Shown: positions 1 to 7,933 of the stretch, piece after piece
How positions within the stretch are numbered: the first letter of the stretch is position 1
Layout of the letters: each line of letters opens with the position of its first letter
DNA from: an uncultured Mycoplasmatota bacterium
Lineage (GTDB): Bacteria; Bacillota_I; Bacilli_A; RF39; UBA660
Direction of reading: 5' to 3'
Assembly (NCBI GenBank): GCA_900546275.1
Contig: URCH01000006.1
Span: forward strand, 7,509-71,508
Length of the DNA stretch: 64,000 nucleotides
Translations under genes and position numbers: made by a program
Notes under the pieces: generated by a model
The model's input: only the letters and a program-made list of their open reading frames with translations
Databases searched by the model: none
What the model was told of the DNA's origin: nothing

Positions 1-300
1 ATAATATTTTTCTTCATAGTCATCATAATCTTCGCCTAAACGTGCAAATCTATATGAATAATCATTTTCTTCTAAATATTTTAATCCATAAACAATTGCA
101 TTAACATCTTCATAATCATACCATTTTATATCATTCCATCCTAAATATACTGAATCACTATTAACAGCTCTTATATCAAAATTGTTTAATAAGTTCCCAT
201 ATCCCCAATTCTTTTCAAATAAATAATTATCTGTATATTTTTTTAATTCATTATAACCTTTTTTTGAAATCATAATTCTAACATCAGATCTATATCCCAT
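1..300 (-). CDS. hypothetical protein, 3' end outside window
   Basis: An open frame runs from an ATG at 300 leftward to the window edge without a stop (100 codons visible). A strong SD (GGAGGA, plus-strand 307-312) sits just upstream. The product starts MGYRSDVRIMISKKGYNELK and is rich in Tyr, Asp, Glu and Asn, with no membrane segment. The last visible residues (GEDYDDYEEKYY) resemble the acidic YDDFEE patch of the next gene upstream, which may only be compositional. I do not recognise the family. The C-terminus lies outside the window, so its length is unknown. Confidence 0.75.
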   Translation of the reverse strand, partial: MGYRSDVRIMISKKGYNELKKYTDNYLFEKNWGYGNLLNNFDIRAVNSDSVYLGWNDIKWYDYEDVNAIVYGLKYLEENDYSYRFARLGEDYDDYEEKYY

Positions 301-314
301 TAATTTTCCTCCTT

Positions 315-680
315 TTATAAACAAAACTCTTCATCTTTTTTTTCTTTAGGTAAAATTACTTCTATCATTTCATTTTCCATATATTCAAATGGTTTAAATT
401 CACTTGGATTTATTCCATCAGCATAATAATAACTTAATGGAAAAAATTCATATTGAGAATCATTTGTTTCCTTGTATTCATTTGTATCTAAATCATAAGA
501 CATATATTCTTTTCCATCTGGTGATTCTAAATAACCAGAACCATCATTATATTTATGCCAATACCAACCTCTCCCCAACTTTTCTGAAGGCACTATTTTT
601 TCTTCAAAGTCATCATAATCTTCTACTATTACTGTATTTTCTGCTTCATTATAGATTTTATTTTTATTTTCTAAGTTCAA
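315..680 (-). CDS. hypothetical acidic protein
   Basis: A 121-residue soluble, acidic, Tyr-rich protein with no recognised domain. The frame is open to a TTG at 704, but the better start is the TTG at 680, because GGAG sits about 8 nt before it; the upstream TTG has no SD. It lies 14 bp upstream of the partial gene at 1-300, on the same strand, so the two are probably one transcript. A terminator (706-731) separates it from the next gene upstream. Function unknown. Confidence 0.6.
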   Translation of the reverse strand: MNLENKNKIYNEAENTVIVEDYDDFEEKIVPSEKLGRGWYWHKYNDGSGYLESPDGKEYMSYDLDTNEYKETNDSQYEFFPLSYYYADGINPSEFKPFEYMENEMIEVILPKEKKDEEFCL

Positions 681-705
681 AATATCATCTCCTTTTTTAA
701 CCAAT

Positions 706-731
706 AAAAAAAGACCAACTTTTTGTTGATC
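706..731 (-). terminator. rho-independent terminator
   Basis: Minus-strand hairpin with arms GATCAAC and GTTGGTC (7 bp, one G-T pair) followed by a run of T. It ends transcription of the small membrane protein gene at 753-953. Confidence 0.75.
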
Positions 732-752
732 AATTCGATAAATTGTAATTTA

Positions 753-953
753 TTATTTAATTTTCTTTTTATTTATAAACGCAACAATTGAAATTAACAA
801 TCCTGCAACAACAAGAAAAAAAGCGATTAATCTAACTAAAACAACTTTTGTTGGAATATCTCCAAAATGATACCAACTCATTAATTCAAAAAATACAAAA
901 GTTATTAATAATGATAATACTACTGCTATAAAATATAAAATATTCTTTTTCAT
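753..953 (-). CDS. small two-TM membrane protein
   Basis: A 66-residue protein with two hydrophobic segments (about residues 4-23 and 38-58) and a basic C-terminal tail (NKKKIK), so both ends are probably cytoplasmic. An in-frame ATG lies four codons upstream at 965, but GGAG is 6 nt before the ATG at 953, so the shorter start is preferred. It is flanked by terminators on both sides and looks monocistronic. No family recognised. Confidence 0.65.
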   Translation of the reverse strand: MKKNILYFIAVVLSLLITFVFFELMSWYHFGDIPTKVVLVRLIAFFLVVAGLLISIVAFINKKKIK

Positions 954-1012
954 ATAAATCTCCATTTCAAATTACTATTTTTTACTTTGTTTACACTATA
1001 TATTATATCATG

Positions 1013-1041
1013 AAAAAAAGCAAATCATTTTAATGACTTGC
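1013..1041 (-). terminator. rho-independent terminator after cls
   Basis: Minus-strand arms GCAAGTCA and TGATTTGC (one G-T pair), followed by seven T. It lies about 45 bp past the cardiolipin synthase stop codon. Confidence 0.75.
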
Positions 1042-1084
1042 TCAACAAGTTATAATTTTTATTTATCTAATTTTATTATATCGT

Positions 1085-2590
1085 TTACATCATTGGAGCA
1101 AATAATCTTAAAATAGCTTGCCATAATCCTTTAAATAAACCAGTTTTAGATTCTTTTTCCTCTACTTTATGTGATTCTTTAAAGGAATCCTCAAAATCTT
1201 TTTTGATATCTTTTATTACATTTGTATCCTTCATATAAATACCACACTCAAAATGTAAATATAAACTTCTATAATCTAAGTTTATTGTCCCTACAGTTGC
1301 TATTTCATCATCGGATAAAAATACTTTGCTATGTACAAAACCATTCGTATAAGTATATATTTTTACTCCACCTTTAATTAATGTATAAAAATAAGAAGAG
1401 GTTAAATCATATACAATTTTTTTATCGGGTATTCCAGGAACAATAATTCTAACATCTACTCCTCTTCTTGCAGCTAAGATTAAACTATTTATCATATCTG
1501 TATCAATAATTAAATAAGGTGTATAAATATAAACATACTTTTTCGCTTGACCAATAATATTTAGATAAATATCTTCCCCGGTTATAACATCATCTAATGG
1601 ACTTTCCCCATAAGGTACAACGAAACCATTTTCCTTATACTTTTCTTTAAAATTATATTTGTATTTATTATAATCATTATCTTCTTTTTTAAATGAATTC
1701 CACATTTCTAGAAACATAACAGTAAAATTCCAAACAGCTTCACCTTTTATCCTAATTCCATTATCTTTCCATACTCCTAATTTACTATTTAGATTTATAT
1801 ATTCATCTGAAATATTAATTCCACCAGAAAAAGCAGTATGTCCATCAATTATCATTATTTTTCGATGATCTCTATTATTCATAATAATACCTGCAAATGG
1901 CGATAATTTATTAAATTGCATACATTTTATTCCATATTTTTCCAGTAATTTTGGATAATTACTAGGTAGCATAGCAAAAGAACCCATATCATCATATAAT
2001 ACTCTTACATCTAGTCCTGAATTTGCTTTTTCTTTTAATATATCTAAAATTCCTTGCCACATAGTACCATTATTAATAATGAAATATTCTATAAAAATAA
2101 ATTTTTTGGCTTTTTTTAGTTCTTCTAACATAACAGGATAAACGTCATCCCCAAGAGAATAATAGTTTATCTCATTGTTTTTCGTTACAGGAAATCCTGA
2201 AAATTCACTTATATATTTTAATTGTCCTAAATTTTTAGTATCTATTTCTTTTTTTATAAATTCATCTTGTATTAAGTATTTTTGACCGTTTTCTATATTT
2301 TCATTAATACTCTTTAAAACTTTACTTCTTTTCATATTATTACTAAGTATGATATATAGAAGTGTTCCAATTAATGGAAAAAGCATAATCAGTAATATCC
2401 ATATTAAATCGCTACTTAATCTTTTACTATACTTGATAATCATTAAAACAATTATAATACTAAGTAAACCATAAACTACTTGAATAATACTTATAAATTC
2501 TCCAAATTTTAAATATATAAATAATGTTAATAGGATTTGTATTAATAAACCTATAGCTACAACAATTCCTCTTTTTACTGCCATCCACAT
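1085..2590 (-). CDS. cls: cardiolipin synthase
   Basis: Membrane phospholipase-D superfamily enzyme that condenses two phosphatidylglycerols to cardiolipin and glycerol. The N-terminal ~60 residues form hydrophobic membrane segments. Two catalytic HKD motifs are visible: HRKIMIIDG in the first half, followed by the usual GGIN, and HSKVFLSDD in the second half, followed by GTINLDYRS. The length (501 aa) is normal for bacterial Cls. The frame extends five codons to an ATG at 2605, but AGGAG lies 7 nt before the ATG at 2590, so that start is chosen. It is expressed alone, with its own terminator. Confidence 0.93.
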   Translation of the reverse strand: MWMAVKRGIVVAIGLLIQILLTLFIYLKFGEFISIIQVVYGLLSIIIVLMIIKYSKRLSSDLIWILLIMLFPLIGTLLYIILSNNMKRSKVLKSINENIENGQKYLIQDEFIKKEIDTKNLGQLKYISEFSGFPVTKNNEINYYSLGDDVYPVMLEELKKAKKFIFIEYFIINNGTMWQGILDILKEKANSGLDVRVLYDDMGSFAMLPSNYPKLLEKYGIKCMQFNKLSPFAGIIMNNRDHRKIMIIDGHTAFSGGINISDEYINLNSKLGVWKDNGIRIKGEAVWNFTVMFLEMWNSFKKEDNDYNKYKYNFKEKYKENGFVVPYGESPLDDVITGEDIYLNIIGQAKKYVYIYTPYLIIDTDMINSLILAARRGVDVRIIVPGIPDKKIVYDLTSSYFYTLIKGGVKIYTYTNGFVHSKVFLSDDEIATVGTINLDYRSLYLHFECGIYMKDTNVIKDIKKDFEDSFKESHKVEEKESKTGLFKGLWQAILRLFAPMM

Positions 2591-2654
2591 ATTTTTTCTC
2601 CTCATACTAATTCATTTTTATATGTAATACTTTTATCTGCTTTATAAATAAACA

Positions 2655-3629
2655 TTAATTTTGAGTTCTTATCTGTTCTTCCTTTATCAAAGGATAACGA
2701 ATAAGTACATTACTATCTAGATTTTCTTTGTGCATATCAACTGCTGTTATTTGATGATTATCATATGTTGTATAATAATAAATTCCCTTATTTACATTAC
2801 AGCAAGATGTATAAATTGTTATTTCAAATTTATCATCACCTAAATCACAACATCCTCTTTGTTGATCAACGCTACCTAAAATGTGAAAAAATTGACTAAC
2901 ACTTGATTTTTCATCTTCTTTAGAAAAAGAATTTAATTTAGTATACGCTACTCTTATGAATCTTGATTGCGATGATAAATCACCTGGTAGACCTATTGCT
3001 CCCATTCCTCTACTATATAAACTTAGATCTAATTCTTTACTAAATTTATTCTCTGGAGATTTAGGTGATAAATACATATAATTATTTAAGGCAAACATTT
3101 GCTTATCAAAAGATGGATTATTAGTTAATACCCCTACTGGATTATCATATATTTTTATTCCATCAATAACAGACTCTACAGTTATTGATTGTGTGCTATC
3201 GGAAATAATCCAATGTAAGCTAGCTAATGGTAATTTATCACTAAATGGAGTATTTAACACATTCATTTTTTCAATCAAATTTCTAGCTTCTTTTACATTT
3301 GAACATTGGCTTAAAATCCATGGTATCAGTTCAAATTGAGCAACATTATCTTTTCCTTCCTGTTTTTCTTTATAATGAGCATTTCCAACAAAATTTAATC
3401 CTGCTATTGCTAATCCTTTTTCGTTTATTGCATCGTAATATAATGGATAATCTTCAGTAACAAATGCCATTCCAATTATCGCATAATGACTCTTAATGTC
3501 ATCTACTTCTCTAAATTTAAATTCAAAGTTTCTTGGTGTTATTGTTACTTCATCTCCATATGAAAATTCATAATCCAATGTTCTTCCAAAATAAAAATCT
3601 TTCGTTTTATAAGTTGCTGCTGTACACAT
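2655..3629 (-). CDS. bsh: bile salt hydrolase (choloylglycine hydrolase)
   Basis: Ntn-hydrolase that deconjugates glycine- or taurine-linked bile acids. The sequence begins MCTAATYK, so Cys2 becomes the N-terminal nucleophile after Met removal. Other expected active-site elements are present: FGRTLDYE (Arg16, Asp19), the Asn in GVLTNNPSF, and the Arg in SRFIRVAY preceded by GLPGDLSS, as in characterised BSHs. At 324 aa it matches family length. AAGGA precedes the start. No signal peptide, so cytoplasmic. The related penicillin V acylases share the fold, but the GLPGDLSS/SRF motif favours BSH. It implies an animal gut habitat. Confidence 0.92.
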   Translation of the reverse strand: MCTAATYKTKDFYFGRTLDYEFSYGDEVTITPRNFEFKFREVDDIKSHYAIIGMAFVTEDYPLYYDAINEKGLAIAGLNFVGNAHYKEKQEGKDNVAQFELIPWILSQCSNVKEARNLIEKMNVLNTPFSDKLPLASLHWIISDSTQSITVESVIDGIKIYDNPVGVLTNNPSFDKQMFALNNYMYLSPKSPENKFSKELDLSLYSRGMGAIGLPGDLSSQSRFIRVAYTKLNSFSKEDEKSSVSQFFHILGSVDQQRGCCDLGDDKFEITIYTSCCNVNKGIYYYTTYDNHQITAVDMHKENLDSNVLIRYPLIKEEQIRTQN

Positions 3630-3736
3630 TTTCTTTTCCTTCTTTCTAATACTATTTCTTATCTTTTATACAACATAAAAGACTAATTTTTCATCTGCTT
3701 ATTAGTTCGCAATATCCAAATATTACGATGTCATAT

Positions 3737-3882
3737 TTAATTGTTATTAATTAATATTCTTTGATCTTGATATAATTTGTTACCTAATATTTCTACATTA
3801 TACCCAACGAATGCCTTTGATGCTTCTTCATCATTTCTTTACTCCATTCTAAACAACAAATTACTATTTTTCTGTTAGTTAT
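3737..3882 (-). pseudogene. possible degraded coding fragment
   Basis: Within the 293-bp gap between the bile salt hydrolase and yolD-like genes, two overlapping minus-strand frames read like protein. One gives VICCLEWSKEMMKK and then ends. The neighbouring frame continues NDEEASKAFVGYNVEILGN to a stop at 3737. Neither has a convincing complete gene structure. This could be a frameshifted remnant or the long leader of bsh. No family recognised. Confidence 0.2.
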
Positions 3883-3891
3883 ATTATAGCA
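3883..3891 (-). promoter_or_regulatory. extended -10 promoter, probably for bsh
   Basis: The minus strand reads TGCTATAAT, a consensus -10 hexamer with the extended TGn element. No good -35 is seen. If used, the bsh mRNA would carry a leader of about 240 nt. Confidence 0.4.
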
Positions 3892-3922
3892 CAATTTAAT
3901 TGAAATCTTTTTTATAAAATGT

Positions 3923-4171
3923 TTAGTCATTAATTTTTATATCAATTACATCATCTAAAATTATTTTCTTATTATCAGTAAATTTTATAAATCTATTTAT
4001 ATAATCTATTCTTTTTACATTTCCTTTTTCAGTAATATATTTACCACCATCTTTTTTTACATCAGGTATAAAATATGTTATTTCAACTACTGGATTATTT
4101 TTTATTAATTCATTTATCTTATTTAATTTATAATTTATTTTTTCTTTCAATTCATCATCTAGAGAAATCAA
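3923..4171 (-). CDS. YolD-like protein, N-terminus missing
   Basis: The 82 visible residues match the C-terminal part of the YolD-like family, small proteins often next to Y-family polymerases: a beta-rich core ITYFIPDVKKDGGKYITEKG and the family ending FTDNKKIILDDVIDIKI. Typical members have about 25 more N-terminal residues with a W-x-PF motif. Here the frame is blocked by a stop just upstream, the only start is a TTG with no SD, and an insertion sequence lies about 70 bp further. I infer a 5'-truncated, probably non-functional copy. A Y-family polymerase is encoded far away at 57570-58763. Confidence 0.6.
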   Translation of the reverse strand: MISLDDELKEKINYKLNKINELIKNNPVVEITYFIPDVKKDGGKYITEKGNVKRIDYINRFIKFTDNKKIILDDVIDIKIND

Positions 4172-4240
4172 TCTTATGTTACACTTTTAATATAAAAGTC
4201 CTTTATTGCTTATCTATTACACATAAAAAGGTATTATGTT

Positions 4241-5403
4241 TGTCAAGACTGACGAAGCCATTCATTTTAGTCTTGATAAATTTAATATCCTTTTTATATA
4301 CTCTTTTAAGCATTAAGGAAATTAAGTTTATATTCTTCTACTATTTGATTTGGATTTTTAAATCCCAATACTTTCTTAGCTATATTATTATATCTTGAAT
4401 TATATCTCTTTAATTTCTTTTTTAAATCCTCTACTGAGGTAAATTTATTTCTACTATAAAATCTTTCTCCATCTATTTTATGACTTCTTTCAACTTTCCC
4501 GTTTTGCCATGGAGAATATGGTCTAGTTCTTCTGTGATTCATTCCTAACTCTTCTAAAGTTAATTCAAATAATGTTGGTAAATTAGTTTCTAATTGATTA
4601 TTTACAAATTCAGGACCATTATCAGTTTGAATTGTATTTATTTTTAATCCCATTTTTTCTTCTAATGTTCTCATAAATCTACTTGTATTTGTTACACTTT
4701 TCTCATCAACTATCTCTAATATTCTTTTTCTTGAAAACTCATCAATTGCCGTTATTTGATAGTACTTTTTATCCATTGTATCAAATATTAAACATTCTTT
4801 AGGAACATATTTTATATCAACTTGAACTTTATCACCAGGATATTCACCACGAATTTCTTCATGTTTTGTATATCCTTTTCTTAATCTTACTTTTTCTTTA
4901 GGTAATTTACTAATTTGTTTGATCATTGAACCATAACTTCTTGTATATCCTCTTTTCTTCGCTTGAACATACACTTCAGCTAATCCATCTTTTCCATATT
5001 GAGATTTCATTTTCTTTATTAATTCTAATTCTTCAGTAGTATGTGCATTAGGATGAGAATGTGGTTTTCTTGATTTTAGTGCTAAACTTCTTAATGTTCC
5101 ATCATACTTTTCTAACTGTCTATATACAAATTGTCTGTTAGTGTGATATTTTCTAGCAGCATTAGTTACACCATTTTTTAAAGCAAATTCACATAATTTC
5201 TTCCTAAATCTCATTTCTTCTGTTATAATCTTCATTGATACCACTCTTTCGTATAATTTTTTCGTTCAACTTAATTATACCAGAGGGTATCTTTTTTTAT
5301 TTAAAATTTTGTAACATATGTATTATAACTCAACATTTTATTAAAAATGAACATTTATCTCTTTCGTCAAGATGTCCACTTTACTACATTTTATCACTTG
5401 ACA
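4241..5403 (-). mobile_element. IS481-type insertion sequence
   Basis: A 1.16-kb unit holding one DDE transposase gene. Both ends start with TGTCAAG when read inward (4241 on plus; 5403 on minus), followed by partly similar subterminal sequence containing TTGACGAA-like words. No flanking target-site duplication is evident. Either the insertion is old or the exact ends differ by a few bases. Confidence 0.6.
4306..5235 (-). CDS. IS481-family transposase
   Basis: A 309-residue DDE recombinase that cuts and joins the ends of its insertion sequence. The N-terminal ~60 residues form a helix-turn-helix (FALKNGVTNAARKYHTNRQ). The integrase core carries the acidic triad at about Asp140 (KVQVDIKY), Asp205 (TDNGPEF) and Glu249 (NGKVERSHK). 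The frame opens three codons earlier with a GTG at 5244, but the ATG at 5235 is a likelier start. The gene is intact and fills most of the element, so the copy may still be active. IS3-type integrases are similar, but no orfA is present. Confidence 0.85.
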   Translation of the reverse strand: MKIITEEMRFRKKLCEFALKNGVTNAARKYHTNRQFVYRQLEKYDGTLRSLALKSRKPHSHPNAHTTEELELIKKMKSQYGKDGLAEVYVQAKKRGYTRSYGSMIKQISKLPKEKVRLRKGYTKHEEIRGEYPGDKVQVDIKYVPKECLIFDTMDKKYYQITAIDEFSRKRILEIVDEKSVTNTSRFMRTLEEKMGLKINTIQTDNGPEFVNNQLETNLPTLFELTLEELGMNHRRTRPYSPWQNGKVERSHKIDGERFYSRNKFTSVEDLKKKLKRYNSRYNNIAKKVLGFKNPNQIVEEYKLNFLNA

Positions 5404-5422
5404 GCGGATATTCAAGGATATT

Positions 5423-5463
5423 GTGGCTCAAAAGTGGCTCAAAAGTGGCTCAAAAGTGGCTCA
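5423..5463. repeat. 11-bp tandem repeat, 3.7 copies
   Basis: The unit GTGGCTCAAAA is repeated head to tail three times without change, plus a final GTGGCTCA. It lies 19 bp outside the right end of the insertion sequence. Arrays of short repeats with GAGCCAC/GACCCAC cores are known at the ends of some transposons (for example IS21-type), so it may be a leftover transposon end. Confidence 0.75.
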
Positions 5464-5501
5464 ATATAATATTTTTTCTTTAAAAATCAATAAAAAACAC
5501 A

Positions 5502-5789
5502 TTATTTAATGTGTTCTAATATATTTTCTAACTCATTTATACTAATATTAGTATATTTTTCAACTAATTGTTCATAATATTCATTAGCATCATTTATATT
5601 ATTAAAAAATGATCCATCAATATTTTCATATCTTGCATTATTATTTAAATTCAAACATTCAACACTTATATGATAATTTTCATTATTATTAACATTTGAA
5701 TTCATTTCTAATACTACAATTTCAAAACTGTCTTTTAATATTTTTTTTGTTTTTGTAGAAATCTCTACGGGTACTGCTTCATTTTTCAT
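5502..5789 (-). CDS. hypothetical protein
   Basis: A soluble, Asn-rich protein of 95 residues with no recognised domain. The frame opens at an ATG at 5819, but a good promoter (-10 at 5824-5829) would start transcription at about 5817, at or inside that ATG. AAGGAAG lies 13 nt before the ATG at 5789, so the shorter start is preferred. It sits between the insertion sequence and a small membrane protein gene. Confidence 0.5.
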   Translation of the reverse strand: MKNEAVPVEISTKTKKILKDSFEIVVLEMNSNVNNNENYHISVECLNLNNNARYENIDGSFFNNINDANEYYEQLVEKYTNISINELENILEHIK

Positions 5790-5823
5790 ACTACTTACTA
5801 CTTCCTTGTTTTTTGTCATTAAT

Positions 5824-5853
5824 ATTATATACCATTTTGCCTTTTCTAAACAA
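5824..5853 (-). promoter_or_regulatory. sigma-A-type promoter for 5502-5789
   Basis: Minus strand: TTGTTT, 18-bp spacer, TATAAT. The start point would be near 5817, which decides the downstream start codon. Confidence 0.55.
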
Positions 5854-6114
5854 CTAAATCTGACATTTTTTTGAATATATTTTTTTTATTTGACTAAAAA
5901 GCATATAAATAATAGAACATTCTATTATAGTCAATACTACAACAACATCAATTCCAAATCCAGGACTAGTTATTGCTAATGCTAAATCAAAAGGTATTTG
6001 AACTAATTCACAAAAATCTTTTGCTAAAAAATAATTACCATATATCATGAATCCAATTACATTGAATCCTATTAAAATCATTGATAATTCTTTTTTGTCT
6101 ACATCATAAAACAT
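5854..6114 (-). CDS. small membrane protein
   Basis: An 86-residue protein with two hydrophobic stretches (about residues 11-30 and 54-74) and a basic C-terminal tail (KKIYSKK). A very strong SD (AGGAGG) lies 6 nt before the ATG. No family recognised. It is divergent from the XRE regulator at 6264, and the 149 bp between them hold a repeated 18-bp word that could control either gene. Confidence 0.6.
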   Translation of the reverse strand: MFYDVDKKELSMILIGFNVIGFMIYGNYFLAKDFCELVQIPFDLALAITSPGFGIDVVVVLTIIECSIIYMLFSQIKKIYSKKCQI

Positions 6115-6190
6115 TTTTTCCTCCTCACAATTTAAAGACAGATAACATACTAATAATACATTCTTTTTTTAATTTTGATAAGCATTTTCC

Positions 6191-6234
6191 TTAAACACTT
6201 GTACAAAAGACATTTCTTTAACACTTGTATAAAA
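6191..6234. promoter_or_regulatory. direct-repeat operator upstream of the XRE gene
   Basis: Two near-identical 18-mers, TTAAACACTTGTACAAAA (6191-6208) and TTTAACACTTGTATAAAA (6217-6234), lie 26 bp apart, about 2.5 helical turns. The second overlaps a possible -10 (TATAAA). Such paired sites just before an XRE gene suggest autoregulation; this is inference. Confidence 0.5.
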
Positions 6235-6263
6235 TAGTTTGTGAAGATTGGAGGTAGTATATA

Positions 6264-6542
6264 GTGATTTTATCTAGTAAAAAAATTTTATCTATAAATT
6301 TAAAATATTACAGACAATGTTTTAATTTATCTCAAGAAAAATTTGCAGAAAAAATCGGTTCAAATTTAGTTTATATAAATCAATTAGAAAATTGTAAAAG
6401 AAAACCAACTACAGATATGTTAGATAAACTTGCTAATGGAATTAACAAATTAGATAAGTCATTAAACATAACTGCGTCTGATTTACTAAAATATGATCCT
6501 AGTCATAAAACAGATTTTACAAGAATAGACGAAAAAAAGTAA
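6264..6542 (+). CDS. XRE-family transcriptional regulator
   Basis: A 92-residue DNA-binding protein with a Cro/C1-type helix-turn-helix covering most of its length (about residues 12-68), including NLSQEKFAEKIGSNLVYINQLE. There is no extra ligand-binding domain. It starts at GTG, with GGAGG 9 nt upstream. It is transcribed opposite to its neighbours and ends in its own terminator. The duplicated 18-bp word upstream is its likely operator. Such small XRE proteins occur in plasmid, phage and toxin-antitoxin settings, but no partner gene is obvious here. Confidence 0.85.
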   Translation: MILSSKKILSINLKYYRQCFNLSQEKFAEKIGSNLVYINQLENCKRKPTTDMLDKLANGINKLDKSLNITASDLLKYDPSHKTDFTRIDEKK

Positions 6543-6575
6543 TCTTTAATTAGACTACTTCTTTTATTTTTATTT
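6538..6575 (+). terminator. terminator after XRE gene
   Basis: Arms AGTAATCT and AGACTACT (7 of 8 pair) around the stop codon, followed by a T-rich tract. It may also stop transcripts arriving from the opposite strand. Confidence 0.6.
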
Positions 6576-6578
6576 GTA

Positions 6579-7262
6579 TTAATCATCATTTCTACCAAAT
6601 AAAAATATTAATCTTATAATTTCAATAACAGTACTTGCAACACTTGCTACATATGTAGATGCTGCTGCACTTAGCATTACTTTTCCTCCTATTAATTCAT
6701 GATTTGTCAAATAGTTAGAATTTTCAAGTTCTTTTAAACCTTTTCTGCTGGCGTTTATTTCAACTGGTAAAGTTACTAATTGAAATAAAAGGATAACTAT
6801 TTCTGCAATAATTCCTATCCAAATTAAATTCAAAGAACCAAATAAACAACCAAGTAACATTGCAACATAGCCAGCATATGAAGAAAAATTAACTACTGGA
6901 ACTAATAAAGATCTTATTTTAAAAAACGAATATTTTTCTTTGTCTTGAATGGCATGACCACATTCGTGGCAAGCAACAGCAACACTTGCTATAGAAGATT
7001 CTCTATAATTATTTTTTGATAATCTAATAACTTTATTTTTTGGATCGTAGTGATCTGATAAGTAACCTCCTGTTTCAACGACATCAATATCAAATAATCC
7101 ATGTTTATCCAATATATGTCTAGCAACCTCTTTACCTGTTAATTCTTTCTCATTTTTTATTTTGGAATACTTACTATATGAACCCGAAACAAATGCTTGT
7201 GCCAATAATGTAATAATAAGTGCAATAAATGTCAGTCCATAAGATATAAATATATAATTCAT
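6579..7262 (-). CDS. YugP-type membrane zinc metallopeptidase
   Basis: A 227-residue membrane protein of the YugP family of putative neutral zinc proteases. Order: N-terminal TM (residues 1-24); a cytosolic catalytic part with the zinc motif HECGH in VAVACHECGHAIQDKE; then two to three TM segments (about 120-165 and 195-222) with PVEINASRKGL between them, which holds the third-ligand Glu in this family. It is the last gene of the chaperonin operon, 5 bp after the thioredoxin-like gene, suggesting a role in membrane protein quality control under heat stress (inference). Confidence 0.85.
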   Translation of the reverse strand: MNYIFISYGLTFIALIITLLAQAFVSGSYSKYSKIKNEKELTGKEVARHILDKHGLFDIDVVETGGYLSDHYDPKNKVIRLSKNNYRESSIASVAVACHECGHAIQDKEKYSFFKIRSLLVPVVNFSSYAGYVAMLLGCLFGSLNLIWIGIIAEIVILLFQLVTLPVEINASRKGLKELENSNYLTNHELIGGKVMLSAAASTYVASVASTVIEIIRLIFLFGRNDD

Positions 7263-7267
7263 GTTAT

Positions 7268-7489
7268 CTATGCTAATACCTCAATAAATTTCTTTATTTC
7301 TCTTTCATTTAATACTTTTCCTTGACTTATTAGTTTATCATTTATAATCAGTGCTGGTGTATTTGTGATATTATATTTATTATCTTTTTCTAATAATTGT
7401 ATATTTATTTTATTATCAGTTGCTTTTTTTATATTCTTTATTAATTTTAATCTATTGCTAGAATTTGTTCCAATTACCTTTATTTCCAT
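7268..7489 (-). CDS. thioredoxin-like protein lacking its CxxC
   Basis: A 73-residue protein of the small thioredoxin/redox-active disulfide protein 2 type: beta strand MEIKVIG, helix, strand NIQLLEK, the cis-Pro loop TNTPALIIND, then a C-terminal helix. Relatives read GTGCxxC at the active site; here it reads GTNSSNRLK, so both cysteines are replaced (Ser10, Arg13). It therefore cannot do dithiol chemistry and may be a binding or structural protein. It lies between hsp20 and the YugP protease gene in the groESL operon. Confidence 0.7.
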   Translation of the reverse strand: MEIKVIGTNSSNRLKLIKNIKKATDNKINIQLLEKDNKYNITNTPALIINDKLISQGKVLNEREIKKFIEVLA

Positions 7490-7526
7490 AATCTTTTCTC
7501 CTTAGCATTTATTTTTTTAAATAATT

Positions 7527-7916
7527 TTAATTTATTTCAATAAATTTCTTATTACTATCATTTTCTTCTTTCTTAGGAAGATTCAAATATAAAATACCAT
7601 TTTCAAATGAAGCATTTATATTATCTTCATCAATATCTTCACCTATGTTAAAACTTCTTTTAATTTCTCCGGTAAATCTTTCTTTTCTAATATATTTTTT
7701 ATTTTCTTCATCAGATGATTTAGAAATACTTACTGAAATATTAATAAGATTTTTATTCATTTCAATTTTAATATCTTCCTTTTTTACACCAGGTAAATCA
7801 ATTTGCAATTCATATCCATTTTCTTTTTCAATAATATCTGTATTCATTATAGAAGTTTTTCTATAGTCTTCCAATAATGAATCATCTAAAAAATTAAATC
7901 TACTTGGTACATACAT
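7527..7916 (-). CDS. small heat shock protein (Hsp20)
   Basis: ATP-independent holdase that keeps unfolded proteins soluble. At 129 aa it is mostly one alpha-crystallin domain (about residues 25-115), with typical strands YELQIDLPGVKKEDIKIEM and the conserved FENGILYLNLPKKE. The N-terminal arm is short and there is a small C-terminal tail. It starts 17 bp after groEL on the same strand, so it belongs to the CIRCE-controlled heat-shock transcript. Confidence 0.93.
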   Translation of the reverse strand: MYVPSRFNFLDDSLLEDYRKTSIMNTDIIEKENGYELQIDLPGVKKEDIKIEMNKNLINISVSISKSSDEENKKYIRKERFTGEIKRSFNIGEDIDEDNINASFENGILYLNLPKKEENDSNKKFIEIN

Positions 7917-7933
7917 AATTATTCATCCTTTCT

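Noticed and set aside
5423..5463. Possible CRISPR array
   Set aside because: The 11-bp units are directly adjacent with no spacers, and no cas genes are present.
1..6542. Prophage or plasmid island at the left end
   Set aside because: Small unknown genes, an IS and an XRE gene are present, but no integrase, capsid, portal, terminase or replication gene.
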